The notes beneath the pieces were generated by a model that ran no database searches, was not told the DNA's origin, and saw nothing but the letters and a program-made list of their open reading frames with translations. The position numbers and the translations under genes were made by a program. A stretch of 41,436 nt of DNA from Defluviicoccus sp. (GTDB taxonomy: Bacteria; Pseudomonadota; Alphaproteobacteria; MPNO01), in NCBI GenBank assembly GCA_028820505.1, contig JAPPIT010000196.1, forward strand, positions 1 to 41,436. The letters are read 5' to 3'. Positions 19,314-28,354 of the stretch are shown one piece after another (position 1 is the first letter of the stretch; each line of letters begins with the position of its first letter).

Positions 19314-20087
19314 TTAAAGGGCCGATTTTCCGCCGTCCACCATGAGCGCCGCGGCGGTTATGAACGACGCTTCCGGCGAGGCGAGCCACAGAATCGGCCA
19401 GGCGATCTCGTTCGCATCGGCCCAGCGGCCCATCAACGGGACCGACTTCTGCTCCTCTTCGAGCCGTTCGCGGGAAACGCCCTCGGCCGCGTAGCGCTTC
19501 AGATGGTACGGCGTCAGCACCCCGCCCGGGCAGACGGCGTTGGCGCGGACCCCGTGCCCGGCCTCTTCGCACGCCACCGTCTTCGTCATCGATACGATCG
19601 CCGCCTTGGTGGCGTCGTACTGGCCCATCCCGGTGCGCGCGATCACGCCGAAGGTCGACGAAACGTTGACGATGTTGCCGTCGGGCGCGCGGCGCAGATG
19701 GGGGAGCGCGGCCCGGGTGCAGTTCGCCGTGCCCATCATGTTCACCGCGATGATCCGCTCCCACGATTGGGCGGGCCGGTCGGCGAGCGGTCCGTATTCG
19801 CGGACGCCCGCGTTGTTGACCAGGATGTCCAGGCCGCCGAACGATCGCACCGCCTCGTCCACGGCGCGGAACGCCTCCTCTTCCCGCGCGATGTCGGCGG
19901 CTACGGCAACGACCTCGCCGGCGCCGGCTGCCGCGATTTCACCGGATGCGGTCCGGAGCGCGTCGTCATGGAGATCAACGATTGCGACTTCGGCGCCTTC
20001 CGCCAGGAACAGCGCCGCCGTCGCCGAGCCGATGCCCCCGGCGCCTCCGGTGATCAACGCGGCCTTGCCGTCCAGCCGTCCCGGCAC
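19314..20087 (-). CDS. Short-chain dehydrogenase/reductase (SDR)
   Basis: This is a 257-residue classical SDR, an NAD(P)-dependent oxidoreductase of alcohols or ketones. It has the cofactor motif TGGAGGIG (13-20), Asp38 after beta-2 suggesting NAD preference, NNAG (91-94), active-site Ser143/144 and YDATK (Tyr157, Lys161), and a C-terminal VDGG. GTG 20087 is chosen over a longer frame because GGGGAGGG lies 5 bases upstream and the Rossmann start follows. It is the last gene of the amidase/cysteine-hydrolase/SDR unit (31-base gap). The substrate is unknown. Confidence 0.9.
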   Translation of the reverse strand: MPGRLDGKAALITGGAGGIGSATAALFLAEGAEVAIVDLHDDALRTASGEIAAAGAGEVVAVAADIAREEEAFRAVDEAVRSFGGLDILVNNAGVREYGPLADRPAQSWERIIAVNMMGTANCTRAALPHLRRAPDGNIVNVSSTFGVIARTGMGQYDATKAAIVSMTKTVACEEAGHGVRANAVCPGGVLTPYHLKRYAAEGVSRERLEEEQKSVPLMGRWADANEIAWPILWLASPEASFITAAALMVDGGKSAL

Positions 20088-20118
20088 GCCGGCCCTCCCC
20101 CGCGCGCGGCAGACCCGG

Positions 20119-20820
20119 CTATTCCGCCGCCTCGGCCCCTTCGGCGGGCGCCAGCAATTCATCGATGCATTCGTCTACGCTGCGCACGTCGCCGAAGCTC
20201 TGCCAGACGGACGTCAGCCCGACCAGATGATCCTCGTCATAGCGCGCGGCGTTGGCGTCGGACACCATCGCCACCCGGTAGCCGATCATCATCGCGTCCC
20301 GCGCGCTGGTCTCGCAGCAGAAATTGGTTGCCGTGCCCGCGATCAGCAGATTCTCGATCCCGCGCGCGCGCAACCGCTCGTCGAGATCGGACGACCCCTG
20401 GATGAAGGTCGAGAACCGCGACTTGCGGGCGATCAGGTCCTCGTCCCTGACCTCAAGGGTCTCGTAGAGCCGGTGCCCCTCGCTCCCCTCCGTCAGCCCG
20501 TCCTTGTGCGCCTTCATCTTGTCGGGGGTGAAGAAATGGTCGTGATAGATCGGCCACAGGCTGGGCCCGTCCATCTCCTCGGCGACGGTGAGCAGCACCC
20601 AGGCGACCGTGCCGCCGCGCGCCCTCACGGCGGCGGCAAGGCGGTTGATGTTGGGGCAGATGCTCTTCGCCGTATCGACCTCGGCCACGAAGAAGTTCTG
20701 CATATCGATCACGACGAGAGCGGTCCGGGACGGGTCGAACCGGTCGAAGACATGGAGCCGCCCCCGCTTCGCCATGATACGTTCGATCACGTAGTCGGGG
20801 ACCTTGAGGTCGTGCGGCAT
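20119..20820 (-). CDS. Isochorismatase-family cysteine hydrolase
   Basis: This 233-residue cytoplasmic hydrolase of the isochorismatase-like superfamily includes nicotinamidase, N-carbamoylsarcosine amidase, RutB and biuret/triuret hydrolases. The catalytic triad is visible as Asp39 (VVIDMQN), Lys133 (ARKSRFSTF) and Cys168 (TATNFCCETSARDA). The presence of the cysteine argues for amide hydrolysis rather than true isochorismatase. It begins 17 bases after the amidase stop, so the two hydrolases are probably made together and may act in sequence on an amide or ureide (inference). Confidence 0.9.
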   Translation of the reverse strand: MPHDLKVPDYVIERIMAKRGRLHVFDRFDPSRTALVVIDMQNFFVAEVDTAKSICPNINRLAAAVRARGGTVAWVLLTVAEEMDGPSLWPIYHDHFFTPDKMKAHKDGLTEGSEGHRLYETLEVRDEDLIARKSRFSTFIQGSSDLDERLRARGIENLLIAGTATNFCCETSARDAMMIGYRVAMVSDANAARYDEDHLVGLTSVWQSFGDVRSVDECIDELLAPAEGAEAAE

Positions 20821-20837
20821 CGGGGCTCTCCCTTGGA

Positions 20838-22022
20838 TCAGGCGGTCAGTTTACGGGCGAGCGCCAGCAATTGCATGTCCGCCCCGCGCGGCCCGATCAG
20901 CGAGAGCCCGAGCGGAAGGCCGTCGATCTCCGCCATCGGAAGGCTCACCTGGGGCAGACCGCCGAGCCCGGCGATACACAGGAGATGCATCGCCTGATTG
21001 CGGAACCGGATCTCGATGTCGTCGACGGGGGTGTTCTTGAGCGGCGCCCCGCGCGGCGAGGTCGGGATCGCGAGCATGTCGCCCTCCCGCAGCACCGCTT
21101 CGATGCGCCGCCGGATCGCCGCGTGGTCGGCTTTCGCGGCGGCGACTGTGCGCCCGTCCAGCCCGGCGGCCCAGTCGAGGCGCATCTTCGCGCCCGGCCC
21201 GAGGCGGGGACGCACCGCCGTGATCCATTCGCCGAGATTGGACCAGATCGACGCGCCCTGAACGATCCGGAAAGTCTCGAACCAGTGGTCCAGCCGGCCT
21301 TCGGCCATGGAGACATCGACGGCCGGCCCGACCGCATCCTCGACCCGAGCGACGGCACGTTCGAGCGCCCCGGCGATTCGGGGCTCCACCGCATCGAACG
21401 CGTCCACGCCCCGCAGCAGGCGCCGCGGCGCCGGCGGAGGGCCGGTCTCGTCGAGCAGCACTTGGCCGACGGCCTCCAGGAGTCCCGCGTCGCGCGCGAA
21501 CCAGCCCGCGACGTCGAAAGGCGGGCCGAACGGGATCACGCCGTCGAGCGGAACCCGGTCGACGGTGGGCCGGATGCCGAAAATCCCGCAATAGCTCGCC
21601 GGGAGCCGCACCGAGCCGCCGCAATCGGTGCCGAGGGCGAAATCGGCGGCGCCGCCCGCGACCGCCGAGGCCGAGCCGTTCGACGACCCGCCCGGCACCC
21701 GGTCCGGCGCCGCGGGGTTGACCGGGGTTCCATAGTGCACGTTTTCCCCGGTGAGGCTGTAGGCGAGCTCGTCGGTCAGCGTCTTGCCCACCATGTCCGC
21801 GCCGGCATCGAGCAGGCGCCGGACCGCCGATGCGGTCTCGGTGACGGGTCCGTGGGTCTCGAGCCATTCCGGGCTGCCGAATCCCGTCCTGTAACCGGCG
21901 ATATGGAAAACGTCCTTGACCGCGAAGGTGCGGCCTTGAAGCGATCCCGCGCCGCTGCCGGGCAACTCGGGACGGCTGTGGGTGCAGAACGCTCCGAGCG
22001 GATCCTCGATCCGGCTGGCCAT
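20838..22022 (-). CDS. Amidase-signature hydrolase, AMI1-like
   Basis: This is a 394-residue serine amidase of the amidase-signature family, releasing ammonia from an amide. The Ser-cisSer-Lys triad is at Lys36, Ser113 and Ser137, within AVKD, PGGSSNGSASAVAGG and GTDCGGSVRLPASYCG. These positions and the flanking segments (TGFGSPEW, ENVHYGTPVNPAAP) resemble the plant AMI1 indole-3-acetamide hydrolase group, with the same residue numbers as I recall them. ATG 22022 has GGGGAG upstream. It heads a three-gene unit and is divergent from the UbiD-like gene (83-base shared control region). Substrate assignment by similarity is only suggestive. Confidence 0.9.
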   Translation of the reverse strand: MASRIEDPLGAFCTHSRPELPGSGAGSLQGRTFAVKDVFHIAGYRTGFGSPEWLETHGPVTETASAVRRLLDAGADMVGKTLTDELAYSLTGENVHYGTPVNPAAPDRVPGGSSNGSASAVAGGAADFALGTDCGGSVRLPASYCGIFGIRPTVDRVPLDGVIPFGPPFDVAGWFARDAGLLEAVGQVLLDETGPPPAPRRLLRGVDAFDAVEPRIAGALERAVARVEDAVGPAVDVSMAEGRLDHWFETFRIVQGASIWSNLGEWITAVRPRLGPGAKMRLDWAAGLDGRTVAAAKADHAAIRRRIEAVLREGDMLAIPTSPRGAPLKNTPVDDIEIRFRNQAMHLLCIAGLGGLPQVSLPMAEIDGLPLGLSLIGPRGADMQLLALARKLTA

Positions 22023-22105
22023 GCCGCGTGCTCCCCGGAGTGGTAGATTGGCGGGACCGTTCCTTACCGGGCCGGCCGGTCCGGATCAATCCGCCGGAGG
22101 CATGC

Positions 22106-23509
22106 GTGGCCGATCAGTCCGTTCGCGGCTATCTCGATGCGCTGGAATCTCGGGGAGAGCTCGTCCGCTTCGACAGACCCGTCGATCCGCTCGAGAACCT
22201 GACCGCCATCGGCTGGAAGACTTACGACCGTCTCGGCAAGGCAAGCCTGTTCACGGACCCCGTGGGCTTCCCGGGTTGGCGGGTCGCGAACCAGATCATC
22301 GCCGACCGGCGCAAATGGGGAATCGCGCTCGGCGTGGAGGAGCGGGACGTCGTCGCGAGCTTCAACGAGCGTGTCCGTACCCCGCTGCCGACGGTCGATG
22401 TCCCGAGCTCGGACGCTCCGGTCAAGCAGGCGATCGCGCTCGGCGCCGAGGTGGACCTGACCCGCATCCCCGCCGTCTGGACCTCGGAGGCGGACCCCGG
22501 CCCCTACATCGCCGCCGGCATGGCGATCATCAAGGATCCGGATACCGGGATCCGCAACATGTCGATCCACCGCATGCAGGTGCTGGGCCCGGACCGGACG
22601 GGGTACCTGATCTGCCCGCGCCAGGCGCTCAGGATCTACCAGAAATACCAGGCGCGGAACGAACCGATGCCGGTCGCGGTCGCGGTGGGGGCGCATCCGG
22701 CGATCTATTTCGCCTCGTCCTACACCGCGCCTTACGGGACCGACGAGCTCACCGTCGCCGGCGCGCTGCTGTGCGAGCCGGTGCGCATGGTCCGCTGCGA
22801 GACCGTCGATCTGGAAGTGCCGGCCGAGGCGGAGCTGGTGCTGGAGGGCGAAATCCCGCCCGACGAGACGACGCCCGAGGGTCCTTTCGGCGAGGGCTCG
22901 GGGGGCTATGCCATGGAGGGCCGTACCCAGATCTTCAAGGTCAGGGCGCTGACGAGGCGCGCGGACCCGATCTTCTACGCCATGCAGTGCGGCGCGCCGA
23001 TGACCGATACCCAGGCGCTCGTCGCGAGCGCGATCGACATGCTGCTCTGGCAGCATCTGGAGCGCGTCGAGGGCGGGCTCGACCTGATCGACCTCCGCTG
23101 CCTCGGGATCGCGGGGCTGATGGCGGTCGTGATCAAGCTGAGACCGCGCGTCGAAGGCCAGGCCAGGACGGCGCTTCTGGCGTCGCTGTCCGGCCCGCAG
23201 ATGCACCCGAAGCTCGCCATCGCGGTCGACGAGGACATCGACTGCACCGACCTTCGCCAGATCTTCTGGTCGCTGACCACGCGGGTCGACGCCGGGCGGG
23301 ACATCGTCAAGATCCCGAACGCGCGAACCTGGTCGCTCGACAACATTTCCGACATCGTGCCGGGCCAGAGCCCGATGTACCGGATCGGCACCAAGTGGCT
23401 GATCGACGCGACCCGGCCGGTCGGCGCGGACCCGGCGGTCCGCGAGCGGTTCGAGCCCGCGATGCCGCTCAACCTTGCGGACATCGACCTGGCCGAATTC
23501 CTGCCCTGA
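22106..23509 (+). CDS. UbiD-family (de)carboxylase
   Basis: This 467-residue protein of the UbiD family consists of reversible decarboxylases of aromatic or unsaturated acids that use prenylated FMN. The catalytic acidic pair lies in PEGPFGE (Glu258, Glu263), and a metal/cofactor-binding stretch is RNMSIHRMQ (150-158). GTG 22106 is chosen because GGAGG lies 5 bases before it; an in-frame upstream start at 22028 would add 26 unconvincing residues. The cofactor-making partner UbiX is not in the window. The MDR oxidoreductase follows after 16 bases. Whether it serves ubiquinone synthesis or catabolism is open; the context favours catabolism. Confidence 0.9.
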   Translation: MADQSVRGYLDALESRGELVRFDRPVDPLENLTAIGWKTYDRLGKASLFTDPVGFPGWRVANQIIADRRKWGIALGVEERDVVASFNERVRTPLPTVDVPSSDAPVKQAIALGAEVDLTRIPAVWTSEADPGPYIAAGMAIIKDPDTGIRNMSIHRMQVLGPDRTGYLICPRQALRIYQKYQARNEPMPVAVAVGAHPAIYFASSYTAPYGTDELTVAGALLCEPVRMVRCETVDLEVPAEAELVLEGEIPPDETTPEGPFGEGSGGYAMEGRTQIFKVRALTRRADPIFYAMQCGAPMTDTQALVASAIDMLLWQHLERVEGGLDLIDLRCLGIAGLMAVVIKLRPRVEGQARTALLASLSGPQMHPKLAIAVDEDIDCTDLRQIFWSLTTRVDAGRDIVKIPNARTWSLDNISDIVPGQSPMYRIGTKWLIDATRPVGADPAVRERFEPAMPLNLADIDLAEFLP

Positions 23510-23525
23510 CCGAGGAGAACGACGC

Positions 23526-24509
23526 ATGCGCGCGGCAGTCATCGCGGAACGCAACGGCAGACGGGAGCTCGAGGTCGTCGACGATCTGCCCGAGCCCGAG
23601 CCCGGCGAAGGCGAATTGCTGGTGCGAGTGGGTGCGGCGGGGCTCAACCGCGCCGACCTGGTTATGCCGCTCAGGCACCGGCACGGCGCGGATGCGTCGG
23701 GCCCGGCGATCGCCGGCAACGAGTTCGCGGGCACCGTCGAAGCATGCGGCCCGGGCGCGGACCGGTTTTCGGCCGGCGACCGGGTGATGGGGTTCGGCGC
23801 ATCGGCGTTCGCGGAACTGACCGCTGTCGACCACCGTCACGTCTTCCCGGTTCCCGGGGACATGGGTTGGCAAACGGCCGCCGCCTATCCCGTCGCGGTC
23901 GAGACCATGCACGACGCCATCGTGACCAACGGCCGGCTCGCCGCGGGCGAAAGCATCCTGTTCCTCGGCGCCGGGTCTGGCGTCGGCATCGTCGGCATCC
24001 AGATCGCGAAAGCGACGGGAGCGTCGCTCGTGCTCGGCGCCTCGCGCTCGCGGGACCGTCTCTCGCGGCTGGCCGCCTTCGGCATGGACGAAGGCATCGA
24101 CGTCACCGATCCCGGCTGGCCGGAGACGGTGCGGGCGCTGACCGGCGGAAAGGGCGTGGACCTCATCGTCGACATGGTGTCGGGGCCGACCGTGAACGCC
24201 AGCATGAAGGCGGCTGCGATCCGCGGGCGCATCGTCAATGTCGGCCGGCTCGGCGGCATGACCGGCGAGTTCGATTTCAACCTGCACGCGCTCAAGCGGC
24301 TCGACTATATCGGGGTGACCTTCCGTACGCGCTCGGACGACGAGATCGCCGACATCGTGGACCGCGCATGGGCGGACCTCGGAGGGTCGATCGAAACGCG
24401 CGCGCTCTTGCTCCCGGTCCATGCCGCCTTCCCTCTCGATGCGGTCACCGACGCCTATGCCGAGATGAGGCGCGACACCCATCTCGGGAAGATCGTGATC
24501 GTTCCCTGA
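23526..24509 (+). CDS. Medium-chain (MDR) quinone oxidoreductase-like protein
   Basis: This is a 327-residue zinc-free MDR oxidoreductase, NADPH:quinone reductase/enoyl reductase-like. It has an N-terminal GroES-like domain (GAAGLNRADL, AGNEFAGTVEACG) and a Rossmann domain with GAGSGVGIVG (148-157). The zinc-ligand cysteines of alcohol dehydrogenases are missing. ATG 23526 has a GAGGAG ribosome site. It lies between the UbiD-like gene and bioD in one unit and may reduce the decarboxylation product or a precursor (inference). Confidence 0.9.
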   Translation: MRAAVIAERNGRRELEVVDDLPEPEPGEGELLVRVGAAGLNRADLVMPLRHRHGADASGPAIAGNEFAGTVEACGPGADRFSAGDRVMGFGASAFAELTAVDHRHVFPVPGDMGWQTAAAYPVAVETMHDAIVTNGRLAAGESILFLGAGSGVGIVGIQIAKATGASLVLGASRSRDRLSRLAAFGMDEGIDVTDPGWPETVRALTGGKGVDLIVDMVSGPTVNASMKAAAIRGRIVNVGRLGGMTGEFDFNLHALKRLDYIGVTFRTRSDDEIADIVDRAWADLGGSIETRALLLPVHAAFPLDAVTDAYAEMRRDTHLGKIVIVP

Positions 24510-25220
24510 ATGCGGTCCGACGCACGCGCCTTCTTCATCACCGCCGCCGGCACGGAGATCGGCAAGACCCTGGTGACCGCCGCGCTGGTCCACCAGCTGC
24601 GCGAGGTGGGCCGCCCGGTGCGCGCGCTGAAACCGGTCATCAGCGGCCTCGACGAGGCACCGCCCGCGGACTCGGACAGCGGCCGGCTTCTGGAGGCTAT
24701 GGGTCGGCCCATCGACGAAGCGGCGGTTGCCGGAATATCGCCGTGGCGGTTCGGGGCCCCGCTCTCGCCCCACATGGCGGCTGCGGCGGAAGGCCGGAAG
24801 ATCGACTTTGCCGCGCTGCTGGGTTTCTGCCGTTCCGAGATGGAAGCGAGCGCCGCCGCCGGCGAGCACCTCCTGATCGAAGGCGTCGGCGGCGTCATGG
24901 TCCCGGTTACCCCGCGTGAGACCGTGCTCGACTGGATCGCCGCGCTCGGGCTTCCGGCCGTGCTGGTGGGCGGCAGCTATCTCGGCGCGCTGAGCCATAT
25001 GCTGACGGCCGCCCGCGCTCTCGAGTCGGAAGGCGCGGAGATCGCCGCCGCCGTGATCAGCGAATCGGCGGATGGCAGTGTCGGTCTGGCGGCGACCGTG
25101 GACACGATCCGGGCATTCCTGCCGGGAATCCGGGTCGTACCGCTGCCACGCATCGCCGCCGCCGTGGCACCGTGGCGCGCGGCGCCCCCGCTGGCGGAGT
25201 CCGTCCTGCAAACGAAATAG
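24510..25220 (+). CDS. bioD: ATP-dependent dethiobiotin synthetase BioD
   Basis: This 236-residue enzyme closes the ureido ring of dethiobiotin from diaminopelargonate, CO2 and ATP, the penultimate step of biotin synthesis. The P-loop is GTEIGKT (14-20), KPVISG (41-46) follows, and EGVGGVMVP is the second nucleotide/substrate loop. The start codon directly abuts the preceding stop, so it is translationally coupled to the MDR gene. No bioA, B, F or C gene is nearby, which is unusual because biotin genes commonly cluster. Confidence 0.9.
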   Translation: MRSDARAFFITAAGTEIGKTLVTAALVHQLREVGRPVRALKPVISGLDEAPPADSDSGRLLEAMGRPIDEAAVAGISPWRFGAPLSPHMAAAAEGRKIDFAALLGFCRSEMEASAAAGEHLLIEGVGGVMVPVTPRETVLDWIAALGLPAVLVGGSYLGALSHMLTAARALESEGAEIAAAVISESADGSVGLAATVDTIRAFLPGIRVVPLPRIAAAVAPWRAAPPLAESVLQTK

Positions 25221-25288
25221 AGAAGGTGGTACATTGGGTCGGCTTATTTTCACCCTCATTCGATGAAAGCGGAACGCGGGAGACGATC

Positions 25289-26293
25289 ATGAAAAGGATT
25301 TTTTTGACGATCGCGGCGGGCACTTTGTGGCTGGTCCCGTTGCAGGGCGCGCTGGCCGCCTGCGGGTCGGTGGTGATCGCGAACATGAACTGGGCCTCGG
25401 CCGAGCTGATGGCCAATGTGGACAAGATCGTCCTGGAGAAAGGCTATGGCTGCGAAGCCTCGCTGGTCCCGGGCGACACCATGCCGACCTTCACCTCCAT
25501 GAACGAAAAGGGCGCGCCCGACGTCGCGCCCGAACTCTGGGTGAACGCGGTTCGGAACCCGCTCGGCAAGGCGATGAAGGAAGGGCGGCTGCACTCGCTG
25601 AACGACGGCCCGATAACCGGGCTTGGCGAAGGCTGGTGGATTCCGCCGCACACGGCGAAGAAGCACCCCGGGTTGAAGACGGTTCTGGACATCCTGAAAC
25701 GTCCCGACCTGTTCCCCTACCAGGAGGACAAGTCGAAGGGCGCGTTCGTCGGTTGCCCGGCCGGCTGGGGGTGCCAGTTGACGAACGCCAACCTCTTCCG
25801 GGCCTTCGAGATGGAGAAGAAGGGCTGGGTTCTGGTCGATCCCGGTTCCGCCGCCGGTCTGGACGGCTCGCTCGCGAAGGCGGTGGAGCGGGGCCAGAAC
25901 TGGTTCGGATATTACTGGTCGCCGACCGCGCTGGTCGGCAAGTTCGGCCTGGTGAAGGTCCCGTTCGGAGTGCCGTTCGTCGGCAGCGAGCACTGGGACG
26001 GCTGCATCGTCAAGGCGGAACAGGACTGCGCCGACCCCAAGCCCTCGGCATGGACCGAGTCCGAGGTGCATACCGTGGTCAGCGACAAGTTCCTGAAGGA
26101 AGGCGGCGTGGCGGCCGACTATCTGAGAAAGCGCGTTTTTCCCGGCGCCATCATGAACGGAATGCTGGCCTACATGCAGGCGAACCAGGCAAGCGGCGAA
26201 GACGCGGCGGTGGAGTTCCTGCGCAAGCACGAAAGCATATGGTCCAAGTGGGTCTCGGCCGATGCCGCGGCGAAGGTGAAGGCTTCGCTGTAG
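25289..26293 (+). CDS. Glycine betaine/proline-type ABC transporter substrate-binding protein (OpuAC/ProX family)
   Basis: This is a 334-residue exported binding protein of the OpuAC family, which binds quaternary ammonium compounds or related solutes. A signal peptide ends near ALA-AC; L-A-A-C also fits a lipobox, so it may be a lipoprotein, although Cys25 could instead form a disulfide. The domain starts VVIANMNWASAELMANVD. The cysteine-flanked motif GCPAGWGC and several tryptophans may line an aromatic cage. ATG 25289 is chosen for the signal peptide. Permease and ATPase genes follow, an order opposite to E. coli proVWX. Betaine, choline or proline uptake is inferred. Confidence 0.9.
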   Translation: MKRIFLTIAAGTLWLVPLQGALAACGSVVIANMNWASAELMANVDKIVLEKGYGCEASLVPGDTMPTFTSMNEKGAPDVAPELWVNAVRNPLGKAMKEGRLHSLNDGPITGLGEGWWIPPHTAKKHPGLKTVLDILKRPDLFPYQEDKSKGAFVGCPAGWGCQLTNANLFRAFEMEKKGWVLVDPGSAAGLDGSLAKAVERGQNWFGYYWSPTALVGKFGLVKVPFGVPFVGSEHWDGCIVKAEQDCADPKPSAWTESEVHTVVSDKFLKEGGVAADYLRKRVFPGAIMNGMLAYMQANQASGEDAAVEFLRKHESIWSKWVSADAAAKVKASL

Positions 26294-26367
26294 GTCCCGG
26301 TCCGTTGCGGGTCCGCTGACCGCCGGTCGTCGGCGGACCCGGCCGCGCCGCGCCAGAGTTTCCGGTC

Positions 26368-27258
26368 GTGGAACTGTTCGACAAATTCCCCACCCTGGGA
26401 GATCAGGAACTCCGCGACCTCAAGAAGGCCATAGACCGCGGTTTTCGCGACTTCTCCCGCAGTCACGGGGAAGCGATAGAGAATTTCTTCGATCCGCTGC
26501 TGCAGTTCCTGGTCTGGTTCGAGAGGCTGCTGCAGACCAGCCCATGGCCGCTGATCGTCCTGGCCGTCGCGGTCTTCGCCTGGCTCGGCGCACGAAACTG
26601 GCTGGTGGTCGTCGGCACGGTCGCCGCGTTTCTCGCTATCGGCTATCTCGGCATGTGGCGGGACACGATGGCGACGCTTGCCATCGTGTCCGTCGCCACG
26701 CTGATCTGCATTGCGGTGGGCATTCCGATCGGCATCGCGATGGCGCGCTCGGACCGGGTCCAGGCGGCGATCACCCCGCTGCTCGACGTGATGCAGACCA
26801 TCCCGAGCTTCGTCTACCTGATTCCGGTCGTCATGCTGCTCGGCATCGGGAAGGTTCCCGGGCTGATCGCGGTCTGCATTTACGCCCTGCCGCCGATCGT
26901 GCGGCTGACCAATCTCGGGATCCGCCTGGTCGACAGGGAAGTGCTCGAAGCCGCCGACGCGTTCGGGGCGAGCTACACCCAGAAGCTCTTCGGGGTCCAG
27001 ATCCCGCTCGCCCTGCCCAACATCTTCGCCGGCGTGAACCAGACGATCATGATGTCGCTCGCCATGGTCGTGATCGCCTCGATGATCGGGGTCAAGGGGC
27101 TGGGCGTTCCCGTGCTAAGGGCGATCTCCAACCAGTATCTCGCGCTCGGGCTGATGAACGGCCTCGCGATCGTCGTGCTCGCGATCATCTTCGACCGGAT
27201 CTCGCAGGGGTTCGGAAAGAACCTGCAAAAGCACCGGAGGGATGAGCACCGACACTGA
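26368..27258 (+). CDS. ProW-type ABC transporter permease
   Basis: This 296-residue inner-membrane permease has about seven hydrophobic segments. The N-terminal 50 residues are a charged amphipathic region (as in ProW), and the ABC-permease EAA motif is in LEAADAFGASYTQKLFGVQIP. It starts at GTG 26368, 74 bases after the binding-protein gene, and overlaps the ATPase gene by 17 bases. Together the three genes form a complete ABC importer. Confidence 0.92.
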   Translation: MELFDKFPTLGDQELRDLKKAIDRGFRDFSRSHGEAIENFFDPLLQFLVWFERLLQTSPWPLIVLAVAVFAWLGARNWLVVVGTVAAFLAIGYLGMWRDTMATLAIVSVATLICIAVGIPIGIAMARSDRVQAAITPLLDVMQTIPSFVYLIPVVMLLGIGKVPGLIAVCIYALPPIVRLTNLGIRLVDREVLEAADAFGASYTQKLFGVQIPLALPNIFAGVNQTIMMSLAMVVIASMIGVKGLGVPVLRAISNQYLALGLMNGLAIVVLAIIFDRISQGFGKNLQKHRRDEHRH

Positions 27259-28267
27259 CACAAAGGTCGCGATCAGGGACCTCTACAAGATCTTCGGGCC
27301 CAGGGCGGCCGTCATGACGGAGCATGTCAGGGCGGGGATGTCGAAGGACGACCTGCTCGACCGCCACGGGCACGTGGTCGGCCTGAGGGCCATCGACCTC
27401 GACGTCACGGCGCACCACATTCAGGTCGTCATGGGCCTGTCGGGGTCGGGAAAGTCGACGCTGATCCGCCACATCAACCGGCTCATCGAACCGACTGCCG
27501 GCGAGGTGCTGGTCGACGGGGTGGACGTCCTCGGCATGACCCAGCAGGAGTTGCGGGAGTTCCGGCGCTCGAAGGCGTCCATGGTGTTCCAGCGTTTCGC
27601 CCTCATGCCCCACCGCACCGTGGCCGACAACGTCGCCTACGGGCTGCGCGTCCAAGGGATCGACAGGGCGGAATCCGCGGAACGCAGCCGGCACTGGATC
27701 GACCGGGTCGGGCTCACCGGCTACGAGGACTACTACACGACACAGCTGTCCGGCGGGATGCAGCAGCGGGTCGGCCTCGCCCGGGCGCTGGCGACGGACG
27801 CCGAGATCCTGCTCATGGACGAGCCGTTCTCGGCGCTCGACCCGCTGATCCGGACCGACATGCAGGACATCCTCCTGGATTTGCAATCGGAGCTGCACAA
27901 GACCATCGTCTTCATCACCCACGACCTGGAAGAGGCGCTCCGGCTCGGCAACAATATCGCCATCCTGCGCGACGGCGAGGCGGTGCAGATCGGCACGCCG
28001 CAGGAAATCGTCATGCGTCCGGCGGACGATTACGTGGCGGAGTTCATCAAGGACATCAACCGCGGCCGCGCCATCGAGGTCGCCTCGATCATGGAAAGCG
28101 GGCATGTGAACGGCGCGCCGGAGGTGGATGCCGGCGCGGTGCTCGACGACGCGCTCCAATCGCTGATCGGCGCGGGCGCCGAGGTCGCCACGGTTACGCG
28201 CGACGGAAAGCCGGTAGGCTCCGTCCGCCTCGAACGGATCGCTGCTGCCCTCGCCCGGCCGGACTGA
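27242..28267 (+). CDS. ProV-type ABC transporter ATPase
   Basis: This 341-residue ATPase powers the ProU-type importer. It has Walker A GLSGSGKST (65-73), Q-loop Gln117, signature LSGGMQQR (169-176), Walker B ILLMDEP (189-195) and a switch His in FITHD. The N-terminal extension (residues 20-50) is typical of ProV/OpuAA. The C-terminal tail is shorter than in E. coli ProV and holds at most a partial CBS region, so osmotic gating may be reduced (inference). Confidence 0.93.
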   Translation: MSTDTDTKVAIRDLYKIFGPRAAVMTEHVRAGMSKDDLLDRHGHVVGLRAIDLDVTAHHIQVVMGLSGSGKSTLIRHINRLIEPTAGEVLVDGVDVLGMTQQELREFRRSKASMVFQRFALMPHRTVADNVAYGLRVQGIDRAESAERSRHWIDRVGLTGYEDYYTTQLSGGMQQRVGLARALATDAEILLMDEPFSALDPLIRTDMQDILLDLQSELHKTIVFITHDLEEALRLGNNIAILRDGEAVQIGTPQEIVMRPADDYVAEFIKDINRGRAIEVASIMESGHVNGAPEVDAGAVLDDALQSLIGAGAEVATVTRDGKPVGSVRLERIAAALARPD

Positions 28268-28354
28268 CCGGGCCCGTCCGACCGCCCGGTTGCCCGCAGA
28301 TCGTCGGCGCAGCATGATCCGGCCATTGACCGTTCGTCGAAACGAGAGGATCGA

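Noticed and set aside
25221-25288. Riboswitch or osmotic-control element before the ProU-type operon
   Set aside because: The gap is only 68 bases and shows no conserved fold or strong promoter.
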